DNA from: Breviolum minutum Mf 1.05b.01
Lineage: Eukaryota; Sar; Dinophyceae; Suessiales; Symbiodiniaceae
Length of the DNA stretch: 64,000 nt
Reading direction: 5' to 3'
Assembly: GCA_000507305.1 (NCBI GenBank)
Contig: DF240475.1
Coordinates: 53,084-117,083, forward strand
Below, one piece after another: positions 11,656-23,307 of the stretch (positions within the stretch are counted from its first letter, which is position 1; each line of letters opens with the position of its first letter). Below the pieces are notes generated by a model. It was not told where the DNA came from. It saw nothing but the letters and a program-made list of their open reading frames with translations, and made no database searches. The translations under genes and the position numbers were made by a program.

Positions 11656-12242
11656 CTAAAATTCCAGCCACCATAGTCATAGCCATTCAACGGGGAGGGA
11701 CCCCTTTTTTTGTTGAAGGCACATCTCCGTGGGTTTGATCCAAACCTCCCAACATTTTCAACTCCTGAAGCGTTTCTTCAAACCAGACCGAAGCATTATA
11801 ACCTCAGCGAGGCTGGTGCAAACCTAAACGCATGCGGGAATCGAATCCCGGAACGGACGGATGCTGGAACTAGATACTGGCCCTGGGCCCGGTGTGACTT
11901 GATATAAAAACCTGCCTGAAAAAAAAAAACATGGAGAAAACTATCCAAAGCATTTATTGGTATTGATCCCGCTACACTCTACCCTACATACATAAACATC
12001 AACATATTCATGTTAGATAAACGTATCCGGTGAGAAAAGCTACTTGGATCAAACATCTACTTCTTTAAGCTCCGTTCTCAAATATCACTAGACCATAATG
12101 ACTGGTACGTTGTACCATGTTGCACCATGCATCATGCTGCCCAGGTAGTTAAGAACACACACACGCACACATAACACACACATCCCATGCCTGGAAAAAA
12201 GGAACATCGTAGCTTGGAAATAAAGGAACATCATCGACTCAC

Positions 12243-12580
12243 AAAAGTGCCAGCTGGTAGGAGATATGTTTGAAACCCTACAAGGTGGGCCCCTAACAGA
12301 TCTAACAGTTTCAAATGGAGTTACTAAGGCCCTATAATTTGCCGAAAGGCATAGGTAACTGAAATTTCTAACCCCAAAAATGACTGGAGTTATAATCCCA
12401 TCTGCAAATGAGTAGGGGCCCACCTTGTAGCATAGTCACTACATTTTTCACATTCTGTGACACAGTCAGGTGCCGTCTGAGCCACGTAATCGCACTTCCC
12501 AGACCTGTCCGCCAACGGTCAAGCAAGCAGTTAACATCCTCAGTGCGGAATGGGAAGATCCACCTCATCGGTTGCTACCC
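12243..12580 (-). CDS. Unrecognised coding exon split by a family H MITE acting as an intron
   Basis: Minus-strand exon from about 12580 to 12424, then 12277-12243, ending at a good donor, GTGAGT. The first part reads MRWIFPFRTEDVNCLLD and goes on with a Trp- and Arg-rich helix. After removal of 12423-12278 it continues QGFQTYLLPAGTF. No family recognised. The removed segment is almost exactly the MITE. Compared with the sequence expected before insertion, splicing adds one codon, CAA. The upstream acceptor is probably the TAG near 12581. Further minus-strand exons of the same gene may be those at 11655-11567 and around 11800-11700. Confidence 0.55.
12278..12430. mobile_element. MITE family H copy acting as an intron
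   Basis: Family H: about 150 bp, ends CAAGGTGGGCCC and its complement, TA target duplication. Here TA-CAAGGTGGGCCC ... GGGCCCACCTTG-TA. Minus-strand GT (12423) to AG (12278) removes all but CAAG and keeps the exon frame. Confidence 0.82.
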
Positions 12581-12598
12581 ACTGAAGTCGGTGGCAAC

Positions 12599-12691
12599 CC
12601 ATAGGATCCATATATGGTTTATCTACCTACGTTCACCAGAAAAATCAACCATTCATGTAGGTAGATATACCAGTCCCATGAATCCTTTGGG
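12599..12691. mobile_element. MITE family B copy
   Basis: Family B: about 80-115 bp near-perfect palindrome, ends CCCATAGGATCCATG...CATGGATCCTATGGG, inner GTATATTTACCTACAT. Here 12599-12691. Confidence 0.82.
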
Positions 12692-13129
12692 TAAATGAAA
12701 TGAAATAACTTACTTTGCTGGGAACTAAGATATCCCCTCTTAAAGGCACTTTCGAAAATGATGTTTCCTTTAATTGATTTCTCCATCATCTTAGATTTGA
12801 TGAAACTCTTGGAAGCTTTGCTTATTGAAAATCATGCTCCAAATTGGGGGGGTGATTTACCATCTAGTTTTAGATGTTTCTTGGTAAAACTTTAAAGAAA
12901 ATTCTCCTTGCACAAAAGATTGTTTCGCTCATGTCAAGTTTTCACTCCGAAGTCCCTAGGACCGGCATGGATCCGCTACAACAAGACATCTCCCTCCCAT
13001 CAAAAAAAAATCCGGTTGTCTTATTTATTGCGGGGGATTCTCGCAGTGAACATGGTGGAAATAGTAATCCTTTCAATAGAGAGGGTCACATAATCAATAT
13101 CTTACAACAAACAACTAACGATTTTTGTC

Positions 13130-13594
13130 ATGTCTCACGCAATCTTCCAAATCCACAGTGGGACCGCAAACACTGAGTCCGTGCAAATAGTTCTTTCAAT
13201 CAATCCTGAGCCGCCATCCGGCATCACAGCCCTATCCGATGTGACCTTCCACTGTGTAATCATTCCCGGCCTAGAAACTGGGGTTGTTTGTCAACCCCCA
13301 CCCATACCAAAACGTACTGTTGATGGAAGAAATCCTGCACCACCTGAGATGTATATAACCCTGTCAATAATGGTAGATTCTCCATATCAACTGGTTAGCC
13401 CCGGATTTCTTCCATCAACAGTATATACAACATGCTTGACCGTTCAAGCGACAGAATTCAGGGCTACATCACAGGAGTTCGCAGCTCGATTGATCCAAGT
13501 CTCTTGTGCGCCCATTCCATGTACTTCTTCAATTGAATCACAAAAGGATCCGCTTCCTTTCAGAACAGGAAAAACAACATGGGTCATACTGAAA
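13130..13594 (+). CDS. Possible plus-strand exon containing a family C MITE
   Basis: From an acceptor-like ATCCACAG at 13160 the plus strand reads ESVQIVLSINPEPPSGITAL and IIPGLETGVVCQPPPIP. It then reads through the MITE (13317-13420) and on to a perfect donor GTAAGT at 13595. Element plus TA is 106 bp, so the frame after it differs from the pre-insertion frame. The pre-insertion frame (YNMLDRSSDRIQGYI) looks more protein-like but meets a stop before the donor. This may therefore be a gene damaged by the insertion. An upstream stretch (12910-13060, SKKNPVVLFIAGDSRSEHG) could be the preceding exon. Confidence 0.35.
13317..13420. mobile_element. MITE family C copy
   Basis: TA-CTGTTGATGGAAGAAATCC to GGATTTCTTCCATCAACAG-TA, 104 bp. 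Confidence 0.85.
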
Positions 13595-14300
13595 GGTAAG
13601 TAGCTCAGGGAACAAAGAAACGTTTCAAATGCTCAACCGGTTTTAAACAACACCTGAATGGCCTCTCTTTCTACACATTTGAATGCATTCACCTTTGATA
13701 TATTGAAAATAAACTGGGAAATGATCAGCAAAAGGGAAATGGACCAGAATTTTGGGGTTTCAATCTGCTGGGTCAAAGAAATGTCGAATAACCCGTGTTT
13801 TGTGCACTGATCATATATGGGTCATCGATGAAGTGGATCACTGAAAAAAATGGTCCTGTTACAACCTAAATTTGGGTATAGTTGGACGTAACCCCTTCTG
13901 AAGTCGTCATAATCACACCAGCAATTCCATAGTAGCCAAAGATGTATCTACATCTATACCCAAAAGATGTAAGTGCACATGCCATGTACACAGATGGTGT
14001 TCATGATATGCCCTTCCTAAAACATTCTAAAAGCACCTGAATGCCACCTCAAAAATGAAATGATGTATATTTCCAAGCCTTATATAATTAACATTTTTCA
14101 ACTGCAAACTATCTGTTGGTTTTGTTCAAAATGTTCAATGAACAATTCAACTTCCATCTTCCCAAAGTGGGGGACAACCTCCAGATCTGACAAAAACTAA
14201 ACATTGGATCTACCCCCACCCAGCAAACAGTATGTAACAGTCACAAATGAAGGTTTAGTTCGGAATCCCCAAACCTCAAAATGTCATGTCATCCTAGTGG

Positions 14301-14432
14301 TGACTGGCATCCGGGGTGGGAAAAAATCGCACACCTCGACACCTCCAACCCGCCAAGGATCCATCTCAAAGAACCACAAGGCCGCCTTGAGGCGGAACCC
14401 ATGTCCGATGGGATGGATGGTTCAGGGGCGAT
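14301..14432 (+). CDS. Possible plus-strand exon
   Basis: Reads WHPGWEKIAHLDTSNPPRIH then LKEPQGRLEAEPMSDGMDG up to a GTGAAG donor at 14432. The minus strand of the same interval is also open, so the strand is uncertain. Confidence 0.25.
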
Positions 14433-14772
14433 GATGGTGAAGTCCGGAGGGGTGATTTGTACCCATCAAAAATAACGGTTGTTTTTTGGGGGGGGCCAAG
14501 CTCTGCCAATTTTGGCTCATGATCGTTGTCCTTGTTCAATTTTTTTGAGGTGAATAGATTCATTTTCCAAAAAGAAGAAAGGATTCCCATGACATGCCCA
14601 GGCTATTGGGGATGATTTTACCCACACCAAAAAGATCCTTCAAATCTGTTTGTATGTTTTCTGAAAGCAGTAAGAATCATCACAAGCCATTCAATCCAAA
14701 CCCAAACTGGCGCACTACAGCCATAAACATGAAGGAAACTCCAAAACAAATTCTACTTCCTTACCACCTTAC

Positions 14773-14869
14773 CAAGTCCTTGTCATCTTCAAGCTTCTCC
14801 CCTCGAGTTTTGCAGGATCCAAATCCTACCTTTCCAACATCCCAACGAATCTCAAATCCCATTCCCCAC
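14773..14869 (-). CDS. Unrecognised exon
   Basis: 97 bp, one base plus 32 codons, between acceptor ATTACCACAG and donor GTAAGG. Reads WGMGFEIRWDVGKVGFGSCK then a charged helix ending EDDKDL. Strong splice signals. No family evident. Confidence 0.5.
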
Positions 14870-15027
14870 CTGTGGTAATGGTTGACCTGGAGTGATCTTG
14901 AATGGAAAGATGCTATAAGCCATGAAGTCCTGAAACCGAACTCAAAACAGGCGGTGCAACCAGGCGAAACCAGGCCACAAAAATGGCCTACGTGTTACCA
15001 CGTCTACCTGCCGTTCGTTTAGTCAAA

Positions 15028-15238
15028 ACTGGTCCATCTAAAAATATGAGTCAAAATGGGTTCATCTTCCCCCAAGGATCCGGGGTGAAAAATAAACAAA
15101 CATATATCCCTAAGAATCATGGGATCTCAAAACTGGTGGTTTGGAGATCCCAGACCCCTGCTATACACATCCAAACCCCTCTATAGCAGGGTCCAGTGAT
15201 TCTTAGGGATATAAATATTTGAGTTGCCACCACCCTAC
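15028..15238. mobile_element. Family A MITE interrupted by a family G MITE
   Basis: Family A core at 15035-15100 and its right end TGAGTTGCCACCACCCTA at 15220-15238 are separated by a complete family G palindrome (15106-15212, ATCCCTAAGAATC...GATTCTTAGGGAT). Confidence 0.7.
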
Positions 15239-15239
15239 A

Positions 15240-17100
15240 GTAGTTCTTTTGCTTGGCATGTTTTTTTTGGAGCATGGGTCCTCCTTTGAGGCTTCGAAAT
15301 CTGCCTCGCAGGACCTGGAGTGGAGTGATTCCAAAAACCGGAAACAACACAGGTTGAAACACAACGAGTGGAAGTGAAAAACAAACGCAGTGAGACGGGG
15401 ATACATGCCATGAGAATGGCTAGTCAAAAGAGATGCATTTTCATAGTTTGTTACCTATATTTTGATGAACACCAATTGAATGAGAAGGTAAACATTGCCT
15501 ATGCTAACGCAAACAACGAGTCTTTTTTTTTCTAATTGCACAGGTTGAGCTTGGCAGTTAATCCCACTCTTGACAGGGAGAAGGGGGCAGCTTGTAAACT
15601 GTCGGTGGTGATCTCCGCATTTTATTCAATCTATAAAAATATTTATACACTCCGGAAAACCGACATAACCCCTGAAAAATGATATGTTAGGAAATGAAAG
15701 TTCCCGTGAAACGCTCCCTTTTTTGGGGACATGTTCATTTTGGGGGGGAGTGAATTCCTTGCTTTTGGGGCACACCTCAGTGTCATATTCTGCCTAATCC
15801 ATGATGATGTTCTGGATTACTGATTGGTGCATCTAACTTTATATGTTCCCGTATGCCTATGAATAAGCCCAAAGGTCTAGGAACTGGGGCTCCGGAGAAA
15901 ACACCCAGGAAAGGAAAAACACCCCACCCCAGCAACTGACAGAATAAATTGCGGATTGATGCCAAAAACTGCCTGCAAAGTGTATGGTTAGAGACTTTTT
16001 CTTGTTGCTTCTTAGCTCCAAACATCAATTTTAGATACCCTAAGACCTAAGCGCTTTCTTTTCTATCTGAAATACTCCCCAAATCAACGACAATCTGTAC
16101 TAAAGATGGCCCTAATGACTTTTTAGATGAACGAGTTTCGAGCAACTGAGCAACTTCTGCCATGTCACGTGCACACGGCACATGGAAGGTTTATAACGGC
16201 AAACAGCAGGCTCAGCGTGCTGAATTTACACCATGGCGACAGCGGAGACATCAGCATCGCATAGATCCGTTTGTGACAAATGGTTTCATCGTTCATGTCA
16301 TGCCATGTGTCTAAAGAAAAGAAAGGTATGAGGATGAACACCTGATTGAGGGACCAACATCCTACTACTGGCCAGCTGCAAAATCATGGATGGTCGGTCG
16401 ATGAAACCGTGGAAGAATCAAACATCTTCTATAGCTAGAATGTGAGCTAGAATGTTGTGTGGTTTTCTATATATAATTCCCAAGAGTTTGGGATAGTTCG
16501 GATAGTTGAATGGGAATCCAAATATCACCCTGAAAGTCCATGTGTTCGATAATAGTCAGCGGAAATCCTTCCAAGTCATGCAACATTCCATGTTCAGTCT
16601 TTGATGTCCAACCCCATTGCACGGCTCAAAACCTCTGCTGCTGAAAGCGGTCAATGACAGAAGTCCATAGCATGTTTTTTTTTGCCCAATTGAGTTTTGT
16701 AACTCCTTCACCTAAATTGTCTTTGGTTATCTTCTTGCCAAAACAAACCATGAACTAAAAAAAATGAAACATACAAACTATTCGACAATAAAGACAGGGA
16801 TTCCAAGAGCCATCTTAGACACCAACCTCACTTCCCCCCAAAAAAAAGTTGTGGCCAAATCTAGGTGCACATGTTGATTGTCAGTCCATGGATACTCTCG
16901 GAGCTAGACACTTTAAAAAAATGACTCAACTCATAGATGATGCCAGGGGCGTCCTTGTCTGTTCTATGCTAACAGAGGAAACATCTTTTAGATCAAAGGC
17001 TGCATTGCTTGTAAGGATCCCTTAACATTCATTTTTTCGAAACAAAAAAAAGAAAAAACGTTTGCACCTTTAGTGATGAGTGTTGTTGCTTTTTTATTGA
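15240..17100. other. Stretch without a supported gene
   Basis: Possible minus-strand fragments (15300-15240, and 16028-15783 starting from an ATG and opening MMFGAKKQQEKVSN) lack convincing splice support. No MITE with clear ends. AT-rich, with several poly-A and poly-T runs. Confidence 0.5.
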
Positions 17101-17261
17101 CTGGGGATGAACTACCACATCACATCACATGAAGTGCTGATGGGTTCAGTGGAAATCCTATCAGTAGCCCCCAAATTGCTACAACACTTCCCATTGCGAA
17201 GGCAAAACAAATCCACAGTGTCAACAAAACAACTCAACCATAGCTTTCTCAAAGGGAAAAG

Positions 17262-17401
17262 TTGGGTACCCTTGGGAGAGAACCCGAGATATATACCAAC
17301 ATAAACCACCTATAAATGGATTATAGATAATGGGTTGCAAAAGGCAATATGGGGTAATATTGGGGTAACAACTGCTAGGGTACCCTCCCAAGGGTACCCC
17401 A
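17262..17401. mobile_element. MITE family J, single copy
   Basis: About 140 bp with ends GGGTACCCTTGGGAGAGAACCC and GGGTACCCTCCCAAGGGTACCCC. The arms are imperfect. Confidence 0.6.
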
Positions 17402-17438
17402 AATTTCCCTTTGACTTTCTTTGCTGGTCAACAATTGT

Positions 17439-19561
17439 TCATATCAGGAAGGGTGCCTCCTGCGGAGCAAACTCTTCGAAGGAGATCTCCCCGCTGTTAT
17501 CATCGTCCAACTCCTTTTTTCAGAAGCAAACGATCCGACTGGAAGGCATTTGCAAGGGTCAAATGAAGGCAAGACTGTGGTGTCCCGTGTTGACTGCATA
17601 TGCAGTAGCAATATGTAACGAAATGACTGCAACAAAAATTTCACTGATTATCACGTGGTTTCATATCATGGGTGTCAGTGGATTGCATCATCCATGGTTT
17701 GTGTTTTGCTTCTTGAATCAGCCATATCCTTATCTCACTCAGCCATTTCGGACCATGTCATAGCAAAACATGAACTTCATTTTCCCAATAAATACCCTCT
17801 CTGAAACTAACATAGCCCATGAAAATCCACCATTTTGATGGTATTTACTAGGAAAGATGGGGAATTTCATGGGCTATGTTAGTTTCAGGGAGGGTATGAT
17901 CTAAATTCTACGTACATAATCCCCAAACGAAACGTTTAACCAGGTTAGCCTTGGCTGAGTGATTCTCCAACCCTGAAACAACTCCTGCCAAAGTTGAAGA
18001 CATTCTTCTTTTCCTCCAGAAAATTTCATCTCCTGACAGGGCAAAAAAAAAACATGTCTTGCTACAACAGTAGGTCAAACATCCAGGATGAAAACTAGGG
18101 CCTATGGGGGATCATTGTACAACACATTGATGCAACCAAAGCCCAATCACCTGGCAATCATGTTCTGAAACATGTAAACTCAGTAGAAATCAGGAGCTCT
18201 TGTTGTTGCTGCTGCTGTTGCTCCTAAGAGGTCACTACAGGGAATGATTTCTCTATCTTGTCGAGCCGCTCACCCAACAAACGGTGTAATACAGTAAGTG
18301 GTCACACACACAAGGCACCAACCATAGACTAGTGACATTAGGTTGGATCTGGTTGGATTAAAGTATTGACATCATACTGAACATGGAATTATCTGGTGGT
18401 GACAATTGCATCCTGGGGTTGTGGATCCGACATATACGTTCAAACTGCCATATGAAACTGATTTTTTCGACGCTGTGTCTGAAGCATTTCATCGCCATTG
18501 CACCTTGAGACCCTTGTCAAATTCCCGCACGTCGATACCTCGCAATGCGAAGTTGGTTTAAAGCAACTTCGAAGGGAACTAGTCTTCGACTAGCAGTGTT
18601 GAGGGGGTTTGAGTGGGACCTTAACAATTATTACCCAAAATGTATAAACTCTACATATACTTTTTTGACCTTTATTGACAGGTAACACCTCAATAAATCA
18701 CCTATCGTGCTGGTCAGAATGTAGTTCTGTTCAAAGAACAACTGCTCCAAATAACGTTTCACCCAAGTTCCCAAGACTTGGACCCTCAAGGGCTGAATTT
18801 GGTGAATGGTCATTTCCATCCTGATGGAAAATGGTCCAATGAGATACATAAGTTGTCATTCATGAGTCATTGTCTTTCCATGGGACTCCAAATAATCTCC
18901 AAATACTTTCAGATGTTTAGGCACCCATTTGTTTTCCAACATGCTTGCTATGGGATAGGATAAGAGTTGCCCATAGGTGTTTTTGTTTTTCTATGCGTTT
19001 TCTTGGCTTGCCTCCAAGATACGGTAGTTTTGATCTTTATCAAAGAAATGAAACCATGCTCGCAATGCGCTGGAGCATTTGACTTTCAAGGCCAATTCTT
19101 TCCTGAGAATTGGAGAGATGTGGGATACGTGGGACGATTGTAAAAGCACAAGCCAAGACTAAGTGTGTGTTGTAAAATCTATCTGGGTAGTTTAGAGATG
19201 CAACAAAAAAACATGTACAATACATGATTACAATTGATTACATGTAAAGCAAATATACCAGTTTTGTTGCTTCCCTAAACATGTATACCGTATATGTAAA
19301 AAGAAAAGTGGCTGGGAAAGAATATGATTATCTATAAGCACTACTAAACCTAGGGACCCAGTAATGTATATAGTTGACCAGACATACTATTGTACACATG
19401 ACACAGTATTTTGAAAAAAAAAAGTGTTTACAAAAGAAGGCCAAAATTAAAGCACCAATTTGGCCGTTCGTTTCATATGCAGCCACAATCAACTTTGAAG
19501 TCAGCCTCATTGTCAGCGATAGCCTAATACCGCGTGTGTGCAAATTCTGCGGCCGCTCGTC
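17439..19561 (-). CDS. EF-hand calcium-binding protein, five 3' exons
   Basis: Calcium-binding helix-loop-helix protein, probably a cytosolic sensor. Exons on the minus strand: 19561-19531, 19102-19023, 18538-18504, 18032-17973 and 17513-17439 (stop TGA). The first EF loop is split by an intron and is rebuilt as DKDQNYRIDVREF: Asp at 1 and 3, Asn at 5, Ile at 8, Asp at 9, Glu at 12. Tyr replaces the usual Gly at 6. The second loop, DDDNSGEISFEEF, is canonical, is preceded by a helix ending LWQELFQ, and is followed by a short tail and stop. Phases agree at the first three junctions. At the last, only a cut before GGTTGG (or an acceptor ending GG) restores the frame, so that junction is odd. 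All five acceptors are AG followed by G. Earlier exons probably lie upstream of 19561. Introns of about 430-480 bp hold MITE copies and no convincing coding. Confidence 0.86.
17798..17898. mobile_element. MITE family D copy in the EF-hand gene's last intron
   Basis: TACCCTCTCTGAAACTAACAT to TGTTAGTTTCAGGGAGGGTA; arms nearly perfect. Confidence 0.85.
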
Positions 19562-19748
19562 CTAAATCCATTGCCTTTTCCTTGTAGATCTACTTGGACA
19601 CCCCAAGCAGAACAATAAAAGGTTGATCATGTTACCTTTACAATAGCCAGCAGAAAATTACAAGGCCTGAACCAGGTGTTGAGTGAAAAACTCACCCACC
19701 AAACATTCCCGAACCATTAAGCTGTGAGAGTATGCTTGGATGCCAAGG

Positions 19749-19842
19749 CCCATAGGATCCATGTATGGTCTATTTAACTACATTTACCATAAAATTCAAC
19801 CATTCATGTAGGTAAATAACCCAGTCGCATGGATCCTATGGG
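19749..19842. mobile_element. MITE family B copy
   Basis: CCCATAGGATCCATGTATGG to GTCGCATGGATCCTATGGG. Confidence 0.85.
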
Positions 19843-19948
19843 AGGGAGAGCCGCAATACGTTGCCCGAGTCTCAACACATCCACTGCAGGCTTCCGTGGT
19901 GTGGAGGCCTGGTTGTTGGAGGGATGATTGGATCAATGCTAAGGCATG

Positions 19949-20062
19949 CTGTTGATGGAAGAAATCCGGCGTTCACCAGTTGACGTTGGTAGTGTCTCCC
20001 ACTATTTTCAGGGAGTTTTATACATGGAAAGGTGGTTGTTTGGGAATTCTTCGAATCAACAG
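19949..20062. mobile_element. MITE family C copy, diverged
   Basis: CTGTTGATGGAAGAAATCCGG to GGAATTCTTCGAATCAACAG. Half-copies are seen near 20694, 23198 and 25798-25894. Confidence 0.72.
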
Positions 20063-21728
20063 TATGGTATTAACCAAAATATGAAAAAACAGTGAAGATG
20101 TATGAAAGTGATTGAACAGTACTATCTGATTTTGCTAGGTATTTGAGACTTTAAGGGTGAATTTTTGATGAGTGATTCAGTCCTTGAATTTGGTGAACAT
20201 CCGTCAAATAAATCTTTATGCAAATGTTGGGATAGTTTCAGGTAGTTTTCGTCAGAGATATTCGCTTGTGAAGATCCCTTCTCTAAAATGCCAGTTTCCA
20301 CGGGAAAAGTTAAGATGCTTGAGATAACCTACTGTGTCCCCTCTTGGTGCTGGATGGAACATCCCAATATTTGGAGGTGCTCCAAACCGATTTTTGTTTA
20401 CGAGGGGTCAAATGTCTTTACAAAAAGGTAATTCCTGGGGGTGTAAGTTGCCAGGTTGAATCACCAATTCATCATGGGGTGACACCAGCACCCAAAAATC
20501 TTCCAGTTGCGCTGATGGGGGTTTCCTTTTCCCTAGGAATCCTTCCGCTCACCGAACGTCAGATGATGAGAGGGGTGTACAATCAATCACCGAAACGAAA
20601 TGGTTTCGGCATTTAGGTTCCATGAAACCATTCTTAGAAGGTGAGCCAGGATCCCTTTAGGTTTGGGTAGCTACAGATTTCTCACGACTCTATACTGTTG
20701 GTGGATGAAATCTTGCAGCAGTTGAGCTTGCTCAAATCCAGGGGAGAACATCTAAAAAAGCGGCAAAAATGCCGGGCCTTTCTTAGGCAAAGAATCCTCA
20801 GGAAAACACACTCCAACTTTTAGGTCTTAGTTTCAGGGAACGTAAATCACCTCCAGGTGCCTCAATGTCGGCCTTCCATGACTTGTTTGTAAAATGAAAA
20901 ATTCCCTTCCTCCCATCATGGTTCAGTGGAAAATGGGTGTATCTCCAATATTTTCCTTTCATTTAAAGGTGATTTTCCATTGAACCATGACTATGGGAGA
21001 AAAGGGTAAATCACCCTAAAACTAACAATAGCATCTAAAAAATGGTGGTTTCCAATAGGAATCTCCAAACTTCCAGGGGTCTATTTTTCGAAGCTATGTT
21101 CGCTTTAGGGAGGTTACCAGGATTGTGCTTGGGAAAATCGCGCCAGGACTCCAAAGATTCGTTCCATCACGGCTCCATTGACCCCCAGCGCCTGAGTTTC
21201 TATAGCCTGGAAAAGGACGACTTTTGAGGTCGAAGGTGGAAAACGTCATCTTACAATCAATGGTTAGTATAGACATGAAAATTCAACATGTTGTAGTAAT
21301 GGTGTATGAGTTTTGATACGGAGTATCTGTTAGATGCTCAAATATCGTATTGAATGTAGACGTAAGAGTGCAGAATATTGCAATCTGTGATAAACAAATG
21401 TTGTCTTCCTTCCTAATTCACTCACAATTCGATGTGAATGATCAGGTGATGCAATCTATACACCGATGTGAACTTGCGCAGTGCACCAAAAGATACCACC
21501 TAAAAAATGAAACCGGGATTGGCTAAGTGACCTGTACATTAATCCAAAAGAAGATGAACATTTTAATTGAAGGAAAGGTTGCCGTATATAACCATTGGCA
21601 TTGCAACATGTAGACCAGTTCAAACAAATTAGACAATCGTCTTCGGGTTCCAATGCGTGAAGTCATGTATATTAACATGTTGATTTACCAAGATACATTG
21701 TAAACATATATGGATTTAAAATAATATA

Positions 21729-21813
21729 CCCCATAGGATCCATGTATGGCATATTTACCTACATTTGGCTGATTTTTATGGCAAATTAGTAGGGTAAATA
21801 TACTAGTCCCTCT
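21729..21813. mobile_element. MITE family B copy, right end decayed
   Basis: CCCATAGGATCCATGTATGG to GGTAAATATACTAGTCCC. Confidence 0.72.
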
Positions 21814-22070
21814 CGGAAACGATCCGCGCCTGCAGGGCCAACTTGGCCTGTTCCGCCACCGTCTTGGAACGTCGCCGTTCCAAGGGCCTTGTTAGTTGTG
21901 ATGCTGCGGCAAGCGGCCCAGGATCTTAAGGGGTTGTTGAGAGATATAAATAGACTTGGAGTTTGTTTTTCAAACAAAGATATTGAAAAAAAAACTCAAA
22001 CCAAATACACATATGAACAGGAAAGAATCCAATACAACATACTGAAATACATTGTGTTGCCTATGGCGGG

Positions 22071-22125
22071 CCTGATGCAAAAACTCCGGCAAGGGGGCCT
22101 GATGCAAAAACTCCGGCAATACATA
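22071..22125 (+). repeat. Two 27-bp tandem repeats
   Basis: GGGCCTGATGCAAAAACTCCGGCAA is repeated, in frame, giving GLMQKLRQ twice if translated. Not part of a recognised exon. Confidence 0.8.
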
Positions 22126-22254
22126 TTGTAAGGAACCATAACAAACCGAATGCCACTGTAGTCAGGCACCATCCATTTTTCAATCCCCCCTAGTTCCAAC
22201 TCAAGAAAATCCAAAACTGCAACCGGGGGTTGTCAGTGGCTACAAACCAAAAAG

Positions 22255-22368
22255 CCCATAGGATCCCTGGGACTGGTATATTTACCTACATGGATGTTTG
22301 ATATGTATATATATATATATGTGGTAAATTTATAGGTCAATATACCATTCGTCCCATGGATCCTGTCG
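22255..22368. mobile_element. MITE family B copy with an inner AT repeat
   Basis: CCCATAGGATCCCTGGGACTG to GTCCCATGGATCCTGTCG, with TATATATATATATATG at its centre. Confidence 0.8.
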
Positions 22369-22921
22369 TGGAAAAAAAGGTTTTTGATTTGACTTACAAT
22401 AACTGTTGGGGGGGGGGGGCTGATCTTAAACCTCTACTAGCTAGGGGCTTCAACCCCCTGAAAAAGCATTAGTCAAAATGGGAATCTTCCCCAATTTTCG
22501 GGGTGAAAATCAACAACGTTTTGAAAAAAGAACAGCTAGTCTACCGTTTATCTACCAACAAACCTCACTGCTACATGCAGTCAAGGTACTGATCCGCCTG
22601 CACGATTCACGGTTCATGGTGGGAAGGTAACTCATGTATGGTTGGAAGTTGAGAAGAGCTATTACCCTTGAAAAACCAACGAATGACACCTGAAAATCAA
22701 TTGTTGGAAGATGTATATTTCCAATTTCCTATTGAACTAGTCCCCTTTTTGGGGACATGTTTTTTATAGGGGAGTACATCCCAGAAAATTGACGGCTGGA
22801 ACCTAAAAATCACTACCCCATTGAAAAAGAAAATCATCTGAAACAAATCTCCATGACTTTGGGTTCAAAACGCTAATCTGCCAGGGTGTGAGAAAAAAGA
22901 AGGCCAATGCAAACCTTAGTT

Positions 22922-23006
22922 CTAGCTGGTGGTTTCTACTAGAAAAATTGGATCGTTTCCCCAAGTAGGGGAAATAATGAAAACAATTTTTGAAACCATC
23001 ACCTAG
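22922..23006. mobile_element. MITE family A copy, with a decayed relative at 22438-22530
   Basis: Ends CTAGCTGGTGGTTTC and GAAACCATCACCTAG. The neighbour at 22438-22530 keeps CTAGCTAGGGGCTTCAACCC and the core but has lost its right end. Confidence 0.7.
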
Positions 23007-23307
23007 TGACTATATTACATGACTCCCCAAACTTGAATTTGCCTTCAGATTGATTATGGATGTTTCGATGCAATTGCAGGAATTTCTATGAACGACCCAT
23101 GCAGAAATCCGGATCTTTCCGAGCGTTTTCAAGCTTGCATGGGTGCCAAACATTTATCAACACATCGAGATTCAGAGACCTATTGGGTTGCTGACCAGCA
23201 GGATTTCAATCAACAACAGTTTGCTTGTTTTTTTTAAAGGGATTTCCGAGGTTTCAAAGGGGGTCCCAACTGATGTTGACTGAGTTCATCACCGAAGTCA
23301 CCTCTGA

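Larger units (their letters stand above)
20065..23190. other. Stretch holding MITEs and no supported gene
   Basis: Contains family A, B, C and D copies and one tandem repeat. A palindrome at about 20880-21000 (AAATGGGTGT...; GGTTCAATGGAAAAT arms) adds to the repeat load. No exon passes splice and phase checks. Confidence 0.5.

Noticed and set aside
11826-11850. tRNA-like T-arm (GGGAATCGAATCCC)
   Set aside because: Stem present but the loop has the wrong length on the minus strand, and no D-arm, anticodon arm or acceptor stem can be folded around it.
18190-18231. Minus-strand exon coding a poly-Gln run
   Set aside because: It lies between two EF-hand exons whose phases join without it. The repeat is probably intronic.
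18631-18849. Minus-strand open frame reading WVKRYLEQLFFEQNYI
   Set aside because: Looks coding and has a donor-like GT, but it falls within an intron fixed by the perfect rebuilding of the first EF loop. It shows how convincing shadows can be.
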